Assembly: GCF_900110485.1 (NCBI RefSeq)
Contig: NZ_FODY01000001.1
Span: forward strand, 302,629 to 366,628
Source of the DNA: Propionispora vibrioides
GTDB lineage: Bacteria; Bacillota; Negativicutes; Propionisporales; Propionisporaceae
Length of the DNA stretch: 64,000 bases
Direction of reading: 5' to 3'
Shown piece by piece: positions 34,274 to 42,688 of this stretch (positions are counted from its first letter, which is position 1; each line of letters begins with the position of its first letter). The notes under the pieces are model-generated. The model searched no databases and was not told the DNA's origin. It saw nothing but the letters and a program-made list of their open reading frames with translations. The position numbers and the translations under genes were made by a program.

Positions 34274-35094
34274 AGCTTATAGCCCCGCGGGGTTACCATG
34301 CGGGCGTCCCGGACATAGGTATGGCTGTTGCCGACAATAACCAGCGAAAACATATCAATATATTCTTTGGTAAAGTTGGCCAGGTCACTGATAACAACTT
34401 GTTCCCTTTCCCGCGTTGCATGACCGACGATGCCCACCGGGGTAGCCGGCGAACGGTGCTTCAACAGAATTTCCCGCACCTCTTCAATTTGCGTGACCCG
34501 TTTGGAGCTTTTGGGGTTGTAGATAGCCACAACAAAATCACCGGCGCCGGCCATTTCGGCCCGCTTCTTGATCACATCCCAGGGAGTCAGCAAATCACTC
34601 AGGCTGATGACGGCAAAGTCATGCATGAGCGGCGCTCCCAAGGCGGCAGCGGCGGCGCCCACGGCGCTGATTCCCGGAATGACCGTTACCTGGGGCCGTA
34701 CGTCGGCCGGATATTGGGCGGCCAGTTCGAGCACCAGACCGGCCATGCCATAAATTCCCGGATCGCCGCTGGAAATGACGGCAACCTGCTTCCCGGTCAT
34801 AGCGATCTCCACCGCAGCTTTGCAGCGGTCAATCTCCTGCATCATGCCGGTACTGACCACTTGCTTGCCGGCAAGCAGGTCCTGAATCAATTCAATATAC
34901 GTATCATAGCCGACGATGGTCTCTGCCGCCAGAATCGCTTCCCTGGCCCGCAGGCTCATGTCGGCGAGATTGCCCGGACCGATACCGATAACCGCTACTT
35001 GCTTAAGGCAAGCGCCACCGTTACCCGTCCGATTTTCTGTTTGTGCACCAGCAGTTTGTCGCTCTGTCCCGCCAGTAAAGCTGCCGCTTCGCAT
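34270..35094 (-). CDS. cbiH: Cobalt-precorrin-3B C17-methyltransferase CbiH
   Basis: SAM-dependent methylase that drives ring contraction in the anaerobic pathway, a tetrapyrrole methylase fold: VIGIGPGNLADMSLRAREAI, GYDTYIELI, SSGDPGIYGMAGLV, IPGISAVGAAAAALGAP and FVVAIYNPKSSKR. The only in-frame start codon is ATG 35094 with AGGAG at ten bases, giving a 30-residue N-terminal extension unlike the family and a 100-base overlap with cbiG. Either the extension is real or a non-standard codon nearer KQVAVIGIG is used. Confidence 0.9.
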   Translation of the reverse strand: MRSGSFTGGTERQTAGAQTENRTGNGGACLKQVAVIGIGPGNLADMSLRAREAILAAETIVGYDTYIELIQDLLAGKQVVSTGMMQEIDRCKAAVEIAMTGKQVAVISSGDPGIYGMAGLVLELAAQYPADVRPQVTVIPGISAVGAAAAALGAPLMHDFAVISLSDLLTPWDVIKKRAEMAGAGDFVVAIYNPKSSKRVTQIEEVREILLKHRSPATPVGIVGHATREREQVVISDLANFTKEYIDMFSLVIVGNSHTYVRDARMVTPRGYKL

Positions 35095-36047
35095 ACATTT
35101 CCCACTCCTATCTCCTGTTTGACAAAACTTGAAATTCCCAGTCCCTGTTGATCAATCGTATCCTGCAATTCATCATTATTAAAAAAACGCAAAGGTACCT
35201 GCAAAGCAGTACCGGTTTCCAGTAGCCCTGCCTCATCGGCCTTCACCACACTGCTGCCAAGGACAGCGATACTGCACAGGCTTCGTCCGTTCTCGGTCAG
35301 CACCTGTTCAATGGCCTGCCTAATCTCCTGCGCCGTCGTTCCCCGGCGGCAGCCAACTCCGACGGCCAGCACAGGCGGCCGGATATAAATATGAGGTACC
35401 GGCGCGTTCCACAACTTATCGCTGAGAATAACCGCAGCATCCATGGGCTGCGCCAACTGCGCCAGAGACTCCCAACAGATGCCCAGTTCCGCTGCAGCCG
35501 TACGGATAGCTGCCTGACCGGGCAGCGTATCATCCAAAAAATATTTTACCACACCGTCATTGGCGATGACGGCGTTAACGGTTTTTAACTGAGCGAACGG
35601 TTCCAGGGCAAAATCCAGTTGTTTAGCCAGTACATCCGGCGCCGGCCGCTGCGCCAGATCGGTCGCGGTGGTAATCACCGCCTCAGCACCAATCGTCCGG
35701 CTGATCTGAATGGTCAGAGCATTAGCGCCGCCCAAATGGCCCGACAGCAAACTAATCACATGGTGACCGTCATCGCCCAGCACGACCACGGCCGGATCAT
35801 GCCTTTTATCCCGGATATGGGGCGCAATGACGCGAACTACAATTCCCGTAGCCATGATAAAAATCAATCCCTCATAGCGGTCAAAAATCCGGCCTATCAA
35901 TTCTCCCAGCGAATCAAACTCTTCCGCCCCGTCTACCGCAGCCCGTCCCGCTTTCACATATACCGTAACCGTTCCGGGCAGTTCCCGGGCCAGGCGTGCC
36001 GCTAAAGCGCCCCCTCTTTTCGTTACCGCTATCGCCGCTAATCGCAT
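34995..36047 (-). CDS. cbiG: Cobalt-precorrin-5A hydrolase CbiG
   Basis: Opens the delta-lactone of cobalt-precorrin-5A, releasing acetaldehyde. The N-terminal domain carries IMATGIVVRVIAPHIRDKRHDPAVVVLGDDGHHVISLLSGHLGGANALT, and the C-terminal CbiG domain starts LAVGVGCRRGTTAQEI. 350 residues. It overlaps cbiF by ten bases upstream and cbiH by 100 downstream. Confidence 0.94.
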   Translation of the reverse strand: MRLAAIAVTKRGGALAARLARELPGTVTVYVKAGRAAVDGAEEFDSLGELIGRIFDRYEGLIFIMATGIVVRVIAPHIRDKRHDPAVVVLGDDGHHVISLLSGHLGGANALTIQISRTIGAEAVITTATDLAQRPAPDVLAKQLDFALEPFAQLKTVNAVIANDGVVKYFLDDTLPGQAAIRTAAAELGICWESLAQLAQPMDAAVILSDKLWNAPVPHIYIRPPVLAVGVGCRRGTTAQEIRQAIEQVLTENGRSLCSIAVLGSSVVKADEAGLLETGTALQVPLRFFNNDELQDTIDQQGLGISSFVKQEIGVGNVCEAAALLAGQSDKLLVHKQKIGRVTVALALSK

Positions 36048-36805
36048 GAGGCATCACGGTACATGTGCCCAAACTCCGGAGCATATAGCCGGGACAGCGC
36101 GTAATCACTGCCTAGGCAATGGCCCACCACAATCATGGCCGTCCGGTCAATGCCTTCCGCCGCCACCGTTCCGGCAATGGTGGCCAGTGTGCCGCGAAAT
36201 ATTTTTTGCTCCGGCCAGGAAGCCTTTTGCACAATGGCCACCGGCGTGTCCGGCGAATAGCCGCCGTCGACCAGTTCTTTGACCACCGTATCCATCATGT
36301 GCACACTTAAAAAGATGCACATGGTAGCATTATGGGCAGCCAGGCTGACAAGTTTCTCCTTATCCGGTACCGGGGTCCGGCCTTCCAGCCTTGTCACAAT
36401 GACGGTCTGAGAGACCTCCGGCAAGGTGTATTCACATTTCAGCGCCGCCGCCGTAGCCAAAAACGAGCTGACTCCCGGTATTACCTCATAGGCAATATTG
36501 TGCTTAACCAGCGCGTCCATCTGTTCTTTAATCGCCCCGTAAATACTGGGGTCGCCGGTATGTAAACGGACCACCTTTTTTTGTTCGGCCACAGCCTTGA
36601 CCATAACCTCAATCACTTCCGGCAAGGTCATCTTCGCGCTGTTATAAATGCTGGCCCCCTGCTTAGCCAGCGACAGCAACGCCGGATTGACCAGTGAGCC
36701 GGCATAAATGATCACATCGGCCTCACTGACCAACCGCTGCCCTTTAACCGTAATCAGTTCCGGATCGCCCGGACCTGCACCGACAAACCAAACCTGCATA
36801 TCCAT
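36038..36805 (-). CDS. cbiF: Cobalt-precorrin-4 C11-methyltransferase CbiF
   Basis: SAM-dependent C11 methylation. The sequence has VWFVGAGPGDPELITVKGQRLVSEADVIIYAGSLV, RLHTGDPSIYGAIKEQMDAL, VIPGVSSFLATAAALKCEYTLPEVSQTVIVTRLEGRTPVP and the late AIVQKASWPEQKI, all characteristic of CbiF/CobM. 255 residues, strong Shine-Dalgarno. Confidence 0.96.
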   Translation of the reverse strand: MDMQVWFVGAGPGDPELITVKGQRLVSEADVIIYAGSLVNPALLSLAKQGASIYNSAKMTLPEVIEVMVKAVAEQKKVVRLHTGDPSIYGAIKEQMDALVKHNIAYEVIPGVSSFLATAAALKCEYTLPEVSQTVIVTRLEGRTPVPDKEKLVSLAAHNATMCIFLSVHMMDTVVKELVDGGYSPDTPVAIVQKASWPEQKIFRGTLATIAGTVAAEGIDRTAMIVVGHCLGSDYALSRLYAPEFGHMYRDASCD

Positions 36806-36818
36806 TCCTCCTGTATCT

Positions 36819-37415
36819 CTACACGCTACCTGCGCTTTTTACGTTCGCCTCAGCCGCGATAATATAAATGGGATTAAGAGCCTGCATCATATGGCTGGAT
36901 GCGACTTTACGCAGCCTTGTCACCTGGGCGCAGATGGTTTCCACGGAAAATTCCGGACAACTGTCCAGAAAGGCCAGCGCCCGCTGCAGCGTTTCCACGG
37001 TCACAGCGGTGACAACCAGCCGGCCGCCCGGTTTCAGCAGTTGCCAGGCCTCGGTTAAAATAGCCTCCAGCTTCCCGCCGCTGCCACCGATCAAAATCAC
37101 ATCGGCCTGCGGTAACCCCTGCAGGGCTTCCGGCGCCGCCCCCGCTATCGGCCGGACCACCGCCGCAAACCGGGCCGCGTTCTGCTTGATCAGTTCAATG
37201 CCCTCCGGCTCCCGCTCAATCGCATATACCTCGCCGGAGCCGCTTTGCAGGGCCGCTTCAACCGACAGCGAACCGGTTCCGGCTCCAATATCAATCACCG
37301 TATCGCCGGGATTGATTTTCGCCCGCGCCAGTACAAGTATCCTGATCTCGGCTTTTGTCATCGGAATATTGCCCCGGATGAACCGGTCGTCGCTGATTCC
37401 CACATGATAGGTCAT
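36819..37415 (-). CDS. cbiT: Cobalt-precorrin-7 C15-methyltransferase, decarboxylating, CbiT
   Basis: Methylates C15 and decarboxylates C12 acetate together with CbiE. It has DDRFIRGNIPMTKAEIRIL, the SAM motif VIDIGAGTGSLSVEAAL, AIEREPEGIELIKQN and IGGSGGKLEAIL. The ATG at 37415 overlaps the cbiE TGA (ATGA). CbiE and CbiT are separate proteins here, not a CobL-like fusion. 198 residues. Confidence 0.94.
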   Translation of the reverse strand: MTYHVGISDDRFIRGNIPMTKAEIRILVLARAKINPGDTVIDIGAGTGSLSVEAALQSGSGEVYAIEREPEGIELIKQNAARFAAVVRPIAGAAPEALQGLPQADVILIGGSGGKLEAILTEAWQLLKPGGRLVVTAVTVETLQRALAFLDSCPEFSVETICAQVTRLRKVASSHMMQALNPIYIIAAEANVKSAGSV

Positions 37416-38038
37416 GCTTTCACCACCATCACACAATGTGAATATCCTTCCCTGTTACTTAACTCCTCTAAGGTAGCCGTAACAACCTGTTCATTCTCAT
37501 AGGATAGCGCCAGGCAAACGACTGCCGGCGTGGCAGCCGGCCAGCCGGCCCGGAGCAAGTGCCGGGCGATGGTGCAGGAATTGTTTTCACTGTCTGTTAA
37601 AATCCCCAGTTTTTTATCACACCGGTAAGCCAGCCCTGTTTCATCCGCTTTGCGCCCATGCAGGCTGATCAGTGTGGCATCCTGCCAATAATCGCCTGTA
37701 CGGGCAAATGCCAGTTGCAGGGAACTGATGCCGGGAATCACTTCGATGCACCCTTGGGGAAACTGGCGGCGAATCGCCGGCAACAAGCTGTAAAACCCCG
37801 GATCACCGGACACCATGACAACCACATCCTGCGCAGTCAGTTCCGCTTCTATATAAGACAACACGCCGGCAATATCGCCGTCAATGACTTTGCTTTTCAC
37901 ACCGGCCGGCGCCAGCGTTTCCAGCGCCCGTTTGCCGCCCACCAGAACGCGGGCCTGCTCAATGGTTCGCTTGGCAACCGGCAGCAGATAGTCCGCCGAG
38001 CCGGGGCCGATACCTACCACAATTATTTTATGTTCCAC
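37412..38038 (-). CDS. cbiE: Cobalt-precorrin-7 C5-methyltransferase CbiE
   Basis: SAM-dependent C5 methylase, the partner of CbiT. It shows VVGIGPGSADYLLPVAKRTIEQA, VMVSGDPGFYSLLPAI, VIPGISSLQLAFARTGDYWQDATLISLHGR and LTDSENNSCTIARHLL. The 208-residue length is typical. It overlaps the 3' end of cbiD by 16 bases. Confidence 0.94.
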   Translation of the reverse strand: MEHKIIVVGIGPGSADYLLPVAKRTIEQARVLVGGKRALETLAPAGVKSKVIDGDIAGVLSYIEAELTAQDVVVMVSGDPGFYSLLPAIRRQFPQGCIEVIPGISSLQLAFARTGDYWQDATLISLHGRKADETGLAYRCDKKLGILTDSENNSCTIARHLLRAGWPAATPAVVCLALSYENEQVVTATLEELSNREGYSHCVMVVKA

Positions 38039-39123
38039 CCTAACTTCTCTCCTATCTTGACAGCACCTGCATCCATGCCCAATATAGCTCCCTGCAGCGT
38101 GACAATAACCGTTCCCACTTCCAGGTCCTGAAACACATACCGCATAGCCCGGTGAGTGGCCCTCTCCGCCAGCACTGCATATACTTGCCGCAAGCCGGCG
38201 TTTTCAATGATCGGCAGCGCGGCCTCGGTGGTGGCGCACCGCAAAATGGCCTGCACCGTCTGCTGTGACGCCCCTAACGCAGCAGCATAAGCCGCCAGTG
38301 TCTCCATGCGTCCGTCGGCCATACGGTTATGAGTGTGAAAAATGCCAGCCGCCACTTTGCAAATCTTGCCCAAATGTCCAAACAGCAAGACCTGCTTCAT
38401 CCCGTACCGAACGGCCTGTTCTAACATGAAGCCGATAAAATTGCTGGTTTGCACAATCTGCTCGGCCGGCAGACCGCATTGTTTTATCGCAATGTCCTGG
38501 CCGATTTTGCCCGGCGCAAAGATCACCGTATCATAGCCGAGCGCCTTAACCACACTGATTTGAGGCGCTAAAGAATTTTTAAACGCCTCTTCCGACATGG
38601 GCTCCACAATCCCGGTTGTACCGATAATCGACAGTCCGCCGGCAATTCCCAGCACGGGATTCAAAGTACGGGCCGCCAACGCTTCACCGCCGGGAATGGA
38701 TACGGTGACAACTGCGCCCCAGCCCGGTGGCAGAGCGTCCCGGACAGCCGACAGAATCATCTGGCGCGGCCCCGGATTAATGGCCGGTTCACCGACAGGC
38801 ACGGACAAGCCGGGCAGCGTAACCGTTCCCACGCCGCTCCCCGCTCGTAAAACAATATCCGCGCCTTCCGCCACTTCCACTGCCGCCTCAATTGTAACGC
38901 CATTAGTAATATCGGGATCGTCACCGGCATCCTTCACAACCGCTGCTTTGCCGCCCCGTTCGGTTCTGCTGCTGCCGGCAATGACAACGGCGATAGGCTT
39001 TTGCTGCGGCGATAATACAACAACCTGTTCCACCGGCTGCCCGCGCCAGGCTGACACAGCGGCCTTGGCTGCCGCGGCCGCACAGGTACCTGTGGTAATC
39101 CCTGTTCGCATTTGCTTGGACAA
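38023..39123 (-). CDS. cbiD: Cobalt-precorrin-5B C1-methyltransferase CbiD
   Basis: SAM-dependent C1 methylation in the anaerobic pathway. N-terminal RTGITTGTCAAAAAKAA is diagnostic, followed by GDDPDITNGV, GSGVGTVTLPGL and the C-terminal LLFGHLGKICKVAAGIFHTHNRMADGR. I take TTG 39123 as start (SKQMRTG fits family N-termini, AGGGGG nine bases upstream); ATG 39111 is the alternative. It leads the 16-gene cobalamin operon and lies behind a riboswitch whose terminator overlaps this ribosome binding site. Confidence 0.94.
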   Translation of the reverse strand: MSKQMRTGITTGTCAAAAAKAAVSAWRGQPVEQVVVLSPQQKPIAVVIAGSSRTERGGKAAVVKDAGDDPDITNGVTIEAAVEVAEGADIVLRAGSGVGTVTLPGLSVPVGEPAINPGPRQMILSAVRDALPPGWGAVVTVSIPGGEALAARTLNPVLGIAGGLSIIGTTGIVEPMSEEAFKNSLAPQISVVKALGYDTVIFAPGKIGQDIAIKQCGLPAEQIVQTSNFIGFMLEQAVRYGMKQVLLFGHLGKICKVAAGIFHTHNRMADGRMETLAAYAAALGASQQTVQAILRCATTEAALPIIENAGLRQVYAVLAERATHRAMRYVFQDLEVGTVIVTLQGAILGMDAGAVKIGEKLGWNIK

Positions 39124-39125
39124 AC

Positions 39126-39152
39126 TAAAAAACCCCCTGTGACAAAGGGGTA
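39126..39152 (-). terminator. Riboswitch-linked terminator / SD-sequestering hairpin
   Basis: On the minus strand ACCCC and GGGGT pair around a 10-base loop and are followed by TTTTTT, three bases before the TTG start of cbiD. The GGGG arm is also the cbiD Shine-Dalgarno, so one structure could block both elongation and initiation when coenzyme is abundant. Confidence 0.7.
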
Positions 39153-39215
39153 AAAAGCAACACAATGTAGATTTTACCCACCTGCCCATCTTTCGTAGGT
39201 CATAACGGTGCGTGT

Positions 39216-39388
39216 TAAAATAGGCAGGTCTCCTGACTTCGGATCAACACATACCCGCACCTTCCCGGTTATCCCAGTGGCTAACGCGAATATACTCCCC
39301 ATCACAGTGGCGGGACCGCTCCGGAATTTCACCGGCATTCCCTTTTAAGCATGACAAGCACCTATTTCCTTCCTTATTCAGCTACGGC
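39216..39388 (-). promoter_or_regulatory. Cobalamin (B12) riboswitch
   Basis: The minus strand reads as a classic cobalamin aptamer: GAATGCCGGTGAAATTCCGG, the B12-box GCCACTGTGATGGGGAGT, GCCACTGGGAT, GGGAAGG and the closing AAGTCAGGAGACCTGCC. A downstream GGCAGGT (39178-39184) can pair with ACCTGCC and would serve as the alternative structure. It precedes cbiD and would reduce transcription or translation of the operon when adenosylcobalamin binds. Confidence 0.95.
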
Positions 39389-39432
39389 AATATCGTCTGA
39401 AACCATCCTGCAACACCGGGAAATCACTCATT

Positions 39433-39602
39433 CTAGGTAACCACTGATTAAATGAACCTGCCGGCCTGGCGAGAGATTTTTTCGTCTGGCAAAGAAGTAA
39501 AACCGCAGGAATAGCGGCCCCTATGGCAAGGTTTTGCTGACGTAGCCAGGCGGAAAAAGATCCGTCAGGACGCGCAGCGTGAATTAATCAGTGGTTACCT
39601 AT
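39433..39602. mobile_element. MITE-like element, type A copy 3
   Basis: The best preserved type A element. Perfect inverted ends GTAACCACTGATTAA and TTAATCAGTGGTTAC, flanks CTAG and CTAT. The interior palindromic blocks are GATTTTTTCGTCTGGC with GCCAGGCGGAAAAAGATC, and AAAACC with GGTTTT around the core. It lies just upstream of the cobalamin riboswitch and may separate it from its promoter or overlap it. It occupies about a quarter of the 659-base cbiD-korC gap. Confidence 0.88.
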
Positions 39603-39772
39603 CAGCGGTTCCCTTGCAAATTTTGTCTTATTTTATCTTATTCCACCCCGGCGCCTTGTTTTCCTGCTTGGCCGGTCCGTTAAGACACTGTTTATTATTC
39701 CTGAGCACGTACACAGCCTGACGAACCCTTTTCCGCCAGACCGACAGGCTCATTACATCAATGGTTCCCTAA
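39603..39772. repeat. Degraded type A fragments
   Basis: An isolated end (ATCAGCGGTTCCCTT at 39601-39615) and a right-hand portion (CGCCAGACCGACAGGCTCAT through GGTTCCCTAA, about 39733-39772) match type A. The sequence between them is not recognisable, so this is a decayed second copy beside copy 3. I see no gene in it. Confidence 0.55.
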
Positions 39773-39805
39773 CAGAGCCAGATTATACAGACAGACCGGA
39801 TGTAA

Positions 39806-39840
39806 AAAGGAAACGTTCAACCTTGCCTGAACGTTTCCCT
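39806..39840 (-). terminator. Rho-independent terminator after korC
   Basis: Stem AAACGTTCA / TGAACGTTT with an extra GG/CC, followed by CTTTTTAC on the minus strand, nine bases beyond the korC stop. Confidence 0.8.
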
Positions 39841-39848
39841 CCGAATAG

Positions 39849-40379
39849 CTACCGCTGGGCATATAACTGTTTACCCAAAGCCAGGGCTTTTTGATTTTTT
39901 TCTTCCGTACCGCGCGGCACCCGGGCCAGTACAGCCTTGGTTAAAGACTCTTCACTAACCGCGCCGGTCGCGGCCACCAGCGCCCCGAGTGCAATGATAT
40001 TGGCAAACATGGCATTGCCCAGTTCCTCGCGGGCTGTCCTGGTAATCGGCAAGTCAATCACTTCGGCCTCACGGCCGGAGATTTCCTTTACCAGCGTGGA
40101 ATCCGCCAGCAGTTTGCCGTTTTTCTTTAGAATACCGGCATACTTGTTGCAGGCTTCCTGGCTCATCACCAACAGAATATCCGGCGCCAATACCTTGGGA
40201 TAATCAATCTCTTCTTCACTGATAATGACTTCGGCCTTACTTGCTCCGCCACGGGCTTCCGGTCCGTACGACTGGGTCTGTATGGCCTGTTTTCCGTCAA
40301 GAATGGCGGCCTCCGCTAAAATGATGCCGGCCAGAATCAACCCTTGTCCGCCGGTACCACTTAAACTGATTTCCAGCAT
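39849..40379 (-). CDS. korC: 2-oxoacid:ferredoxin oxidoreductase gamma subunit
   Basis: The gamma subunit of a CoA-acylating 2-oxoacid:ferredoxin oxidoreductase, probably 2-oxoglutarate specific. Its 176 residues show GTGGQGLILAGIILAEAAI, TQSYGPEARGGASKAEVIIS and ANIIALGALVAATGAVSEESL, typical of the PorG/KorC Rossmann-like domain. It overlaps the beta gene by one base and is last in the korDABC operon. Confidence 0.92.
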   Translation of the reverse strand: MLEISLSGTGGQGLILAGIILAEAAILDGKQAIQTQSYGPEARGGASKAEVIISEEEIDYPKVLAPDILLVMSQEACNKYAGILKKNGKLLADSTLVKEISGREAEVIDLPITRTAREELGNAMFANIIALGALVAATGAVSEESLTKAVLARVPRGTEEKNQKALALGKQLYAQR

Positions 40380-41200
40380 TACGCCCTGCCCCCTTCCTGC
40401 AGCCGTGCCACCAATCTGGCATACTCCGCCGTATATTCCGCCGTGGGCGAATGGTAGAGCTCACCGATAACAAACTTGCCGGTCATTGCTTCCGGCGTCA
40501 TCTTGGCCGCGGCCTTCACCATAACGGCATGGTCACGCTGCCATAGCAGCATGGCTGCCGCCGTAGGCATTTTGTTTTTCCGGCCATAACCGATCGGACA
40601 CTGGGTTATACCGTCAATCACGGAGAACCCTTTATTCTCAATCCCTTTGACAATGAGATCTGTCAACATGGCGGCATGGTACGCGCTTCCCCGCGCCACA
40701 TAGGTGGCACCGGCTGCAATAGCCAACTGGGCAATATCAAAGGACCGTTCCATATGACCGAACGGCGCCGTCGTAGACCGGCTATCGATAGGAGTCAACG
40801 GCGAAGACTGGCCGCCAGTCATACCGTAAATGCTGTTATTAAAGACAATCGTGGTAAGACCTATATTACGTCTGGCGGCATGAATGAAATGATTGCCCCC
40901 AATGGCAGTGCAATCACCGTCGCCGGTAATTACAATAACCTCCAGTTCGGGATTGGCCATTTTAATACCCGTAGCAACCGTCAGCGCCCTGCCATGGGCA
41001 GTATGAACCGTGTTGAAATTCATATAACCCGAGGCACGGGAAGAACAGCCAATGCCCGATACAATAATGGTCTTCTGCTGATCCAACTGCAGCTTGTCAA
41101 TGGCCCGCAAAATAGCCGTCAGCAAAATACCGTTGCCGCAGCCCGGACACCAAATGTGCGGCAAAGCGGATTTACGCAAGTATTTTTCTATATCAGCCAT
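40379..41200 (-). CDS. korB: 2-oxoacid:ferredoxin oxidoreductase beta subunit
   Basis: The thiamine-diphosphate and Fe-S subunit. Features are IWCPGCGNGILLTAILRAI, SGIGCSSRASGYM, HGRALTVATGIKMANP, the ThDP motif GDGDCTAIGGNHFIHAARRN...FNNSIYGMTGGQ. The absence of a CxxC-rich tail fits the short KorB/VorB type. It is coupled by one-base overlaps to both neighbours. Substrate is inferred from subunit architecture, not proven. Confidence 0.93.
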   Translation of the reverse strand: MADIEKYLRKSALPHIWCPGCGNGILLTAILRAIDKLQLDQQKTIIVSGIGCSSRASGYMNFNTVHTAHGRALTVATGIKMANPELEVIVITGDGDCTAIGGNHFIHAARRNIGLTTIVFNNSIYGMTGGQSSPLTPIDSRSTTAPFGHMERSFDIAQLAIAAGATYVARGSAYHAAMLTDLIVKGIENKGFSVIDGITQCPIGYGRKNKMPTAAAMLLWQRDHAVMVKAAAKMTPEAMTGKFVIGELYHSPTAEYTAEYARLVARLQEGGRA

Positions 41201-42336
41201 TATTCCAGCCCCCCTGCCGCCAGGATCGGCCGCAAAATATCATCGGGACTGAAGAAAGTCCCGTCTACTTTAGTAACCGATACCACTTTTTCCTGCTTTA
41301 CATACCGTTCAATCTCACAGGCCAACTGTCCGTAATTCATTTCAGGCACGATGATTTTCTTGGTCTTTTGCGCCTTCTGTTGCAGTAAGGCAGCCGGAAA
41401 CGGCCATAGAGTAATCAGCTTAAGCAAACCGGCTTTCACACCTTGTTTGCGGGCCGCCTTAACTGCGGCAATAGCGGCCCGGGACGAGCCACCATAAGCG
41501 ACGACAATGACTTCGGCATCTTCCAGAAAATGCTCGGTGTACAAGGTAAGCTCCGCCTGAGCCCGTTCGATTTTCGTATGCAGCCGGCGGACCAGTTCAT
41601 CAGTCACGGCGGCGGACTGGGAAGGCTGTCCTTCATAATTATGCACCAGGCCCGTCACATGGTAAAAATACCCTTCTCCAAACGGCGCCATTGGCGGAAC
41701 TCCGTCTTCGTCCGGCTTGTAAGCCCGATACTCGTCGGGAGAAACAGTCGGCTTTTTCCGGTTAACAACTTCCACTTCGGACAACTCTGGCAATTCGACC
41801 CGCTCCCGCATATGACCAATTACCTCATCCAACAACAAAATTACCGGTGTACGGAATTTTTCCGCAAAATTAACGGCTTTTACCGCGACATCAAAAGCTT
41901 CTCGCACCGACCCCGGCGACAAGGCAATCACACCCCGGTCACCATGAGTACCCCAGCGAGCCTGCATGACATCGCCCTGCGACGGAGATGTCGGCAGGCC
42001 GGTGCTTGGACCGGAACGCTGCACATTGACTACGACCAGCGGCAATTCGGCCATCGCCGCATAGCCAATCAATTCCTGTTTGAGGGAAAACCCCGGTCCG
42101 CTGGTAGCCGTTATGGCCTTGGCACCAGCCAGGGAAGCGCCAATAATCGCTCCCATACTGGCAATTTCATCTTCCATCTGAATAAATTTTCCACCCATAC
42201 GAGGGAGTTTTTCAGCTAGAAATTCTGCTATTTCCGTGCTTGGCGTAATCGGATAGCCGGCAAAAAACGTAACGCCTGCGGCTAAAACCCCTTCTGCACA
42301 AGCCTGATTACCCTGCATTAAGCAAGCTTTGCTCAT
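41200..42336 (-). CDS. korA: 2-oxoacid:ferredoxin oxidoreductase alpha subunit
   Basis: Contains the pyrimidine-binding thiamine domain: FFAGYPITPSTEIAEFLAEKLP, QMEDEIASMGAIIGASLAGAKAITATSGPGFSLKQE, GPSTGLPTSPSQGDVMQARWG. A C-terminal transketolase-like domain has VAYGGSSRAA and VPEMNYGQLA. 378 residues match the KorA family better than PorA. The ATG overlaps the korD stop (ATGA). The pair likely supplies reduced ferredoxin or carboxylates succinyl-CoA in a partial reductive TCA pathway. Confidence 0.93.
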   Translation of the reverse strand: MSKACLMQGNQACAEGVLAAGVTFFAGYPITPSTEIAEFLAEKLPRMGGKFIQMEDEIASMGAIIGASLAGAKAITATSGPGFSLKQELIGYAAMAELPLVVVNVQRSGPSTGLPTSPSQGDVMQARWGTHGDRGVIALSPGSVREAFDVAVKAVNFAEKFRTPVILLLDEVIGHMRERVELPELSEVEVVNRKKPTVSPDEYRAYKPDEDGVPPMAPFGEGYFYHVTGLVHNYEGQPSQSAAVTDELVRRLHTKIERAQAELTLYTEHFLEDAEVIVVAYGGSSRAAIAAVKAARKQGVKAGLLKLITLWPFPAALLQQKAQKTKKIIVPEMNYGQLACEIERYVKQEKVVSVTKVDGTFFSPDDILRPILAAGGLE

Positions 42337-42536
42337 ACCTTCTCCCCCTTGTCCTCTTTCGTTACTTTTATCGCTAAATCAGGACAGCGTAATTCACACA
42401 GACTACAGCAAATACACTTATCCTCATCTTTTACATACACTTTGCCAACTTCGTCCAGGTCCAGAACCTGTTTTGGACAAAAGGCTATGCAAATACCGCA
42501 TCCCTTACAAAACTTACGGTTGACAGTCAGCGTCAT
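42333..42536 (-). CDS. korD: Ferredoxin-type delta subunit, two [4Fe-4S] clusters
   Basis: A 67-residue ferredoxin with two CxxCxxCxxxCP clusters (CKGCGICIAFCP and CICCSLCELRCP). It delivers electrons between the oxidoreductase and ferredoxin. It is first in the korDABC operon, translationally coupled to korA. A TATAAT -10 lies about 55 bases before its start. Confidence 0.93.
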   Translation of the reverse strand: MTLTVNRKFCKGCGICIAFCPKQVLDLDEVGKVYVKDEDKCICCSLCELRCPDLAIKVTKEDKGEKV

Positions 42537-42589
42537 ATTCCTACCCCCTCACATGCCTAAGCTAGAAGAACAAATGTCTACCGTTTATC

Positions 42590-42620
42590 ATTATACATCA
42601 CAACCGGGCTACTATTCCAT
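42590..42620 (-). promoter_or_regulatory. Possible kor operon promoter
   Basis: On the minus strand TATAAT (42590-42595) lies 54 bases before the korD ATG, with GTTGTGATG just upstream. The -35 (GGAATA at 17 bases) is poor, so the promoter may need an activator. Confidence 0.4.
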
Positions 42621-42688
42621 ACCTAAAATGCAGATTTTCCCCATAAATACTTGATTTTTCTCCAAAAGCAAGCCAAGTTCCGAACTTT

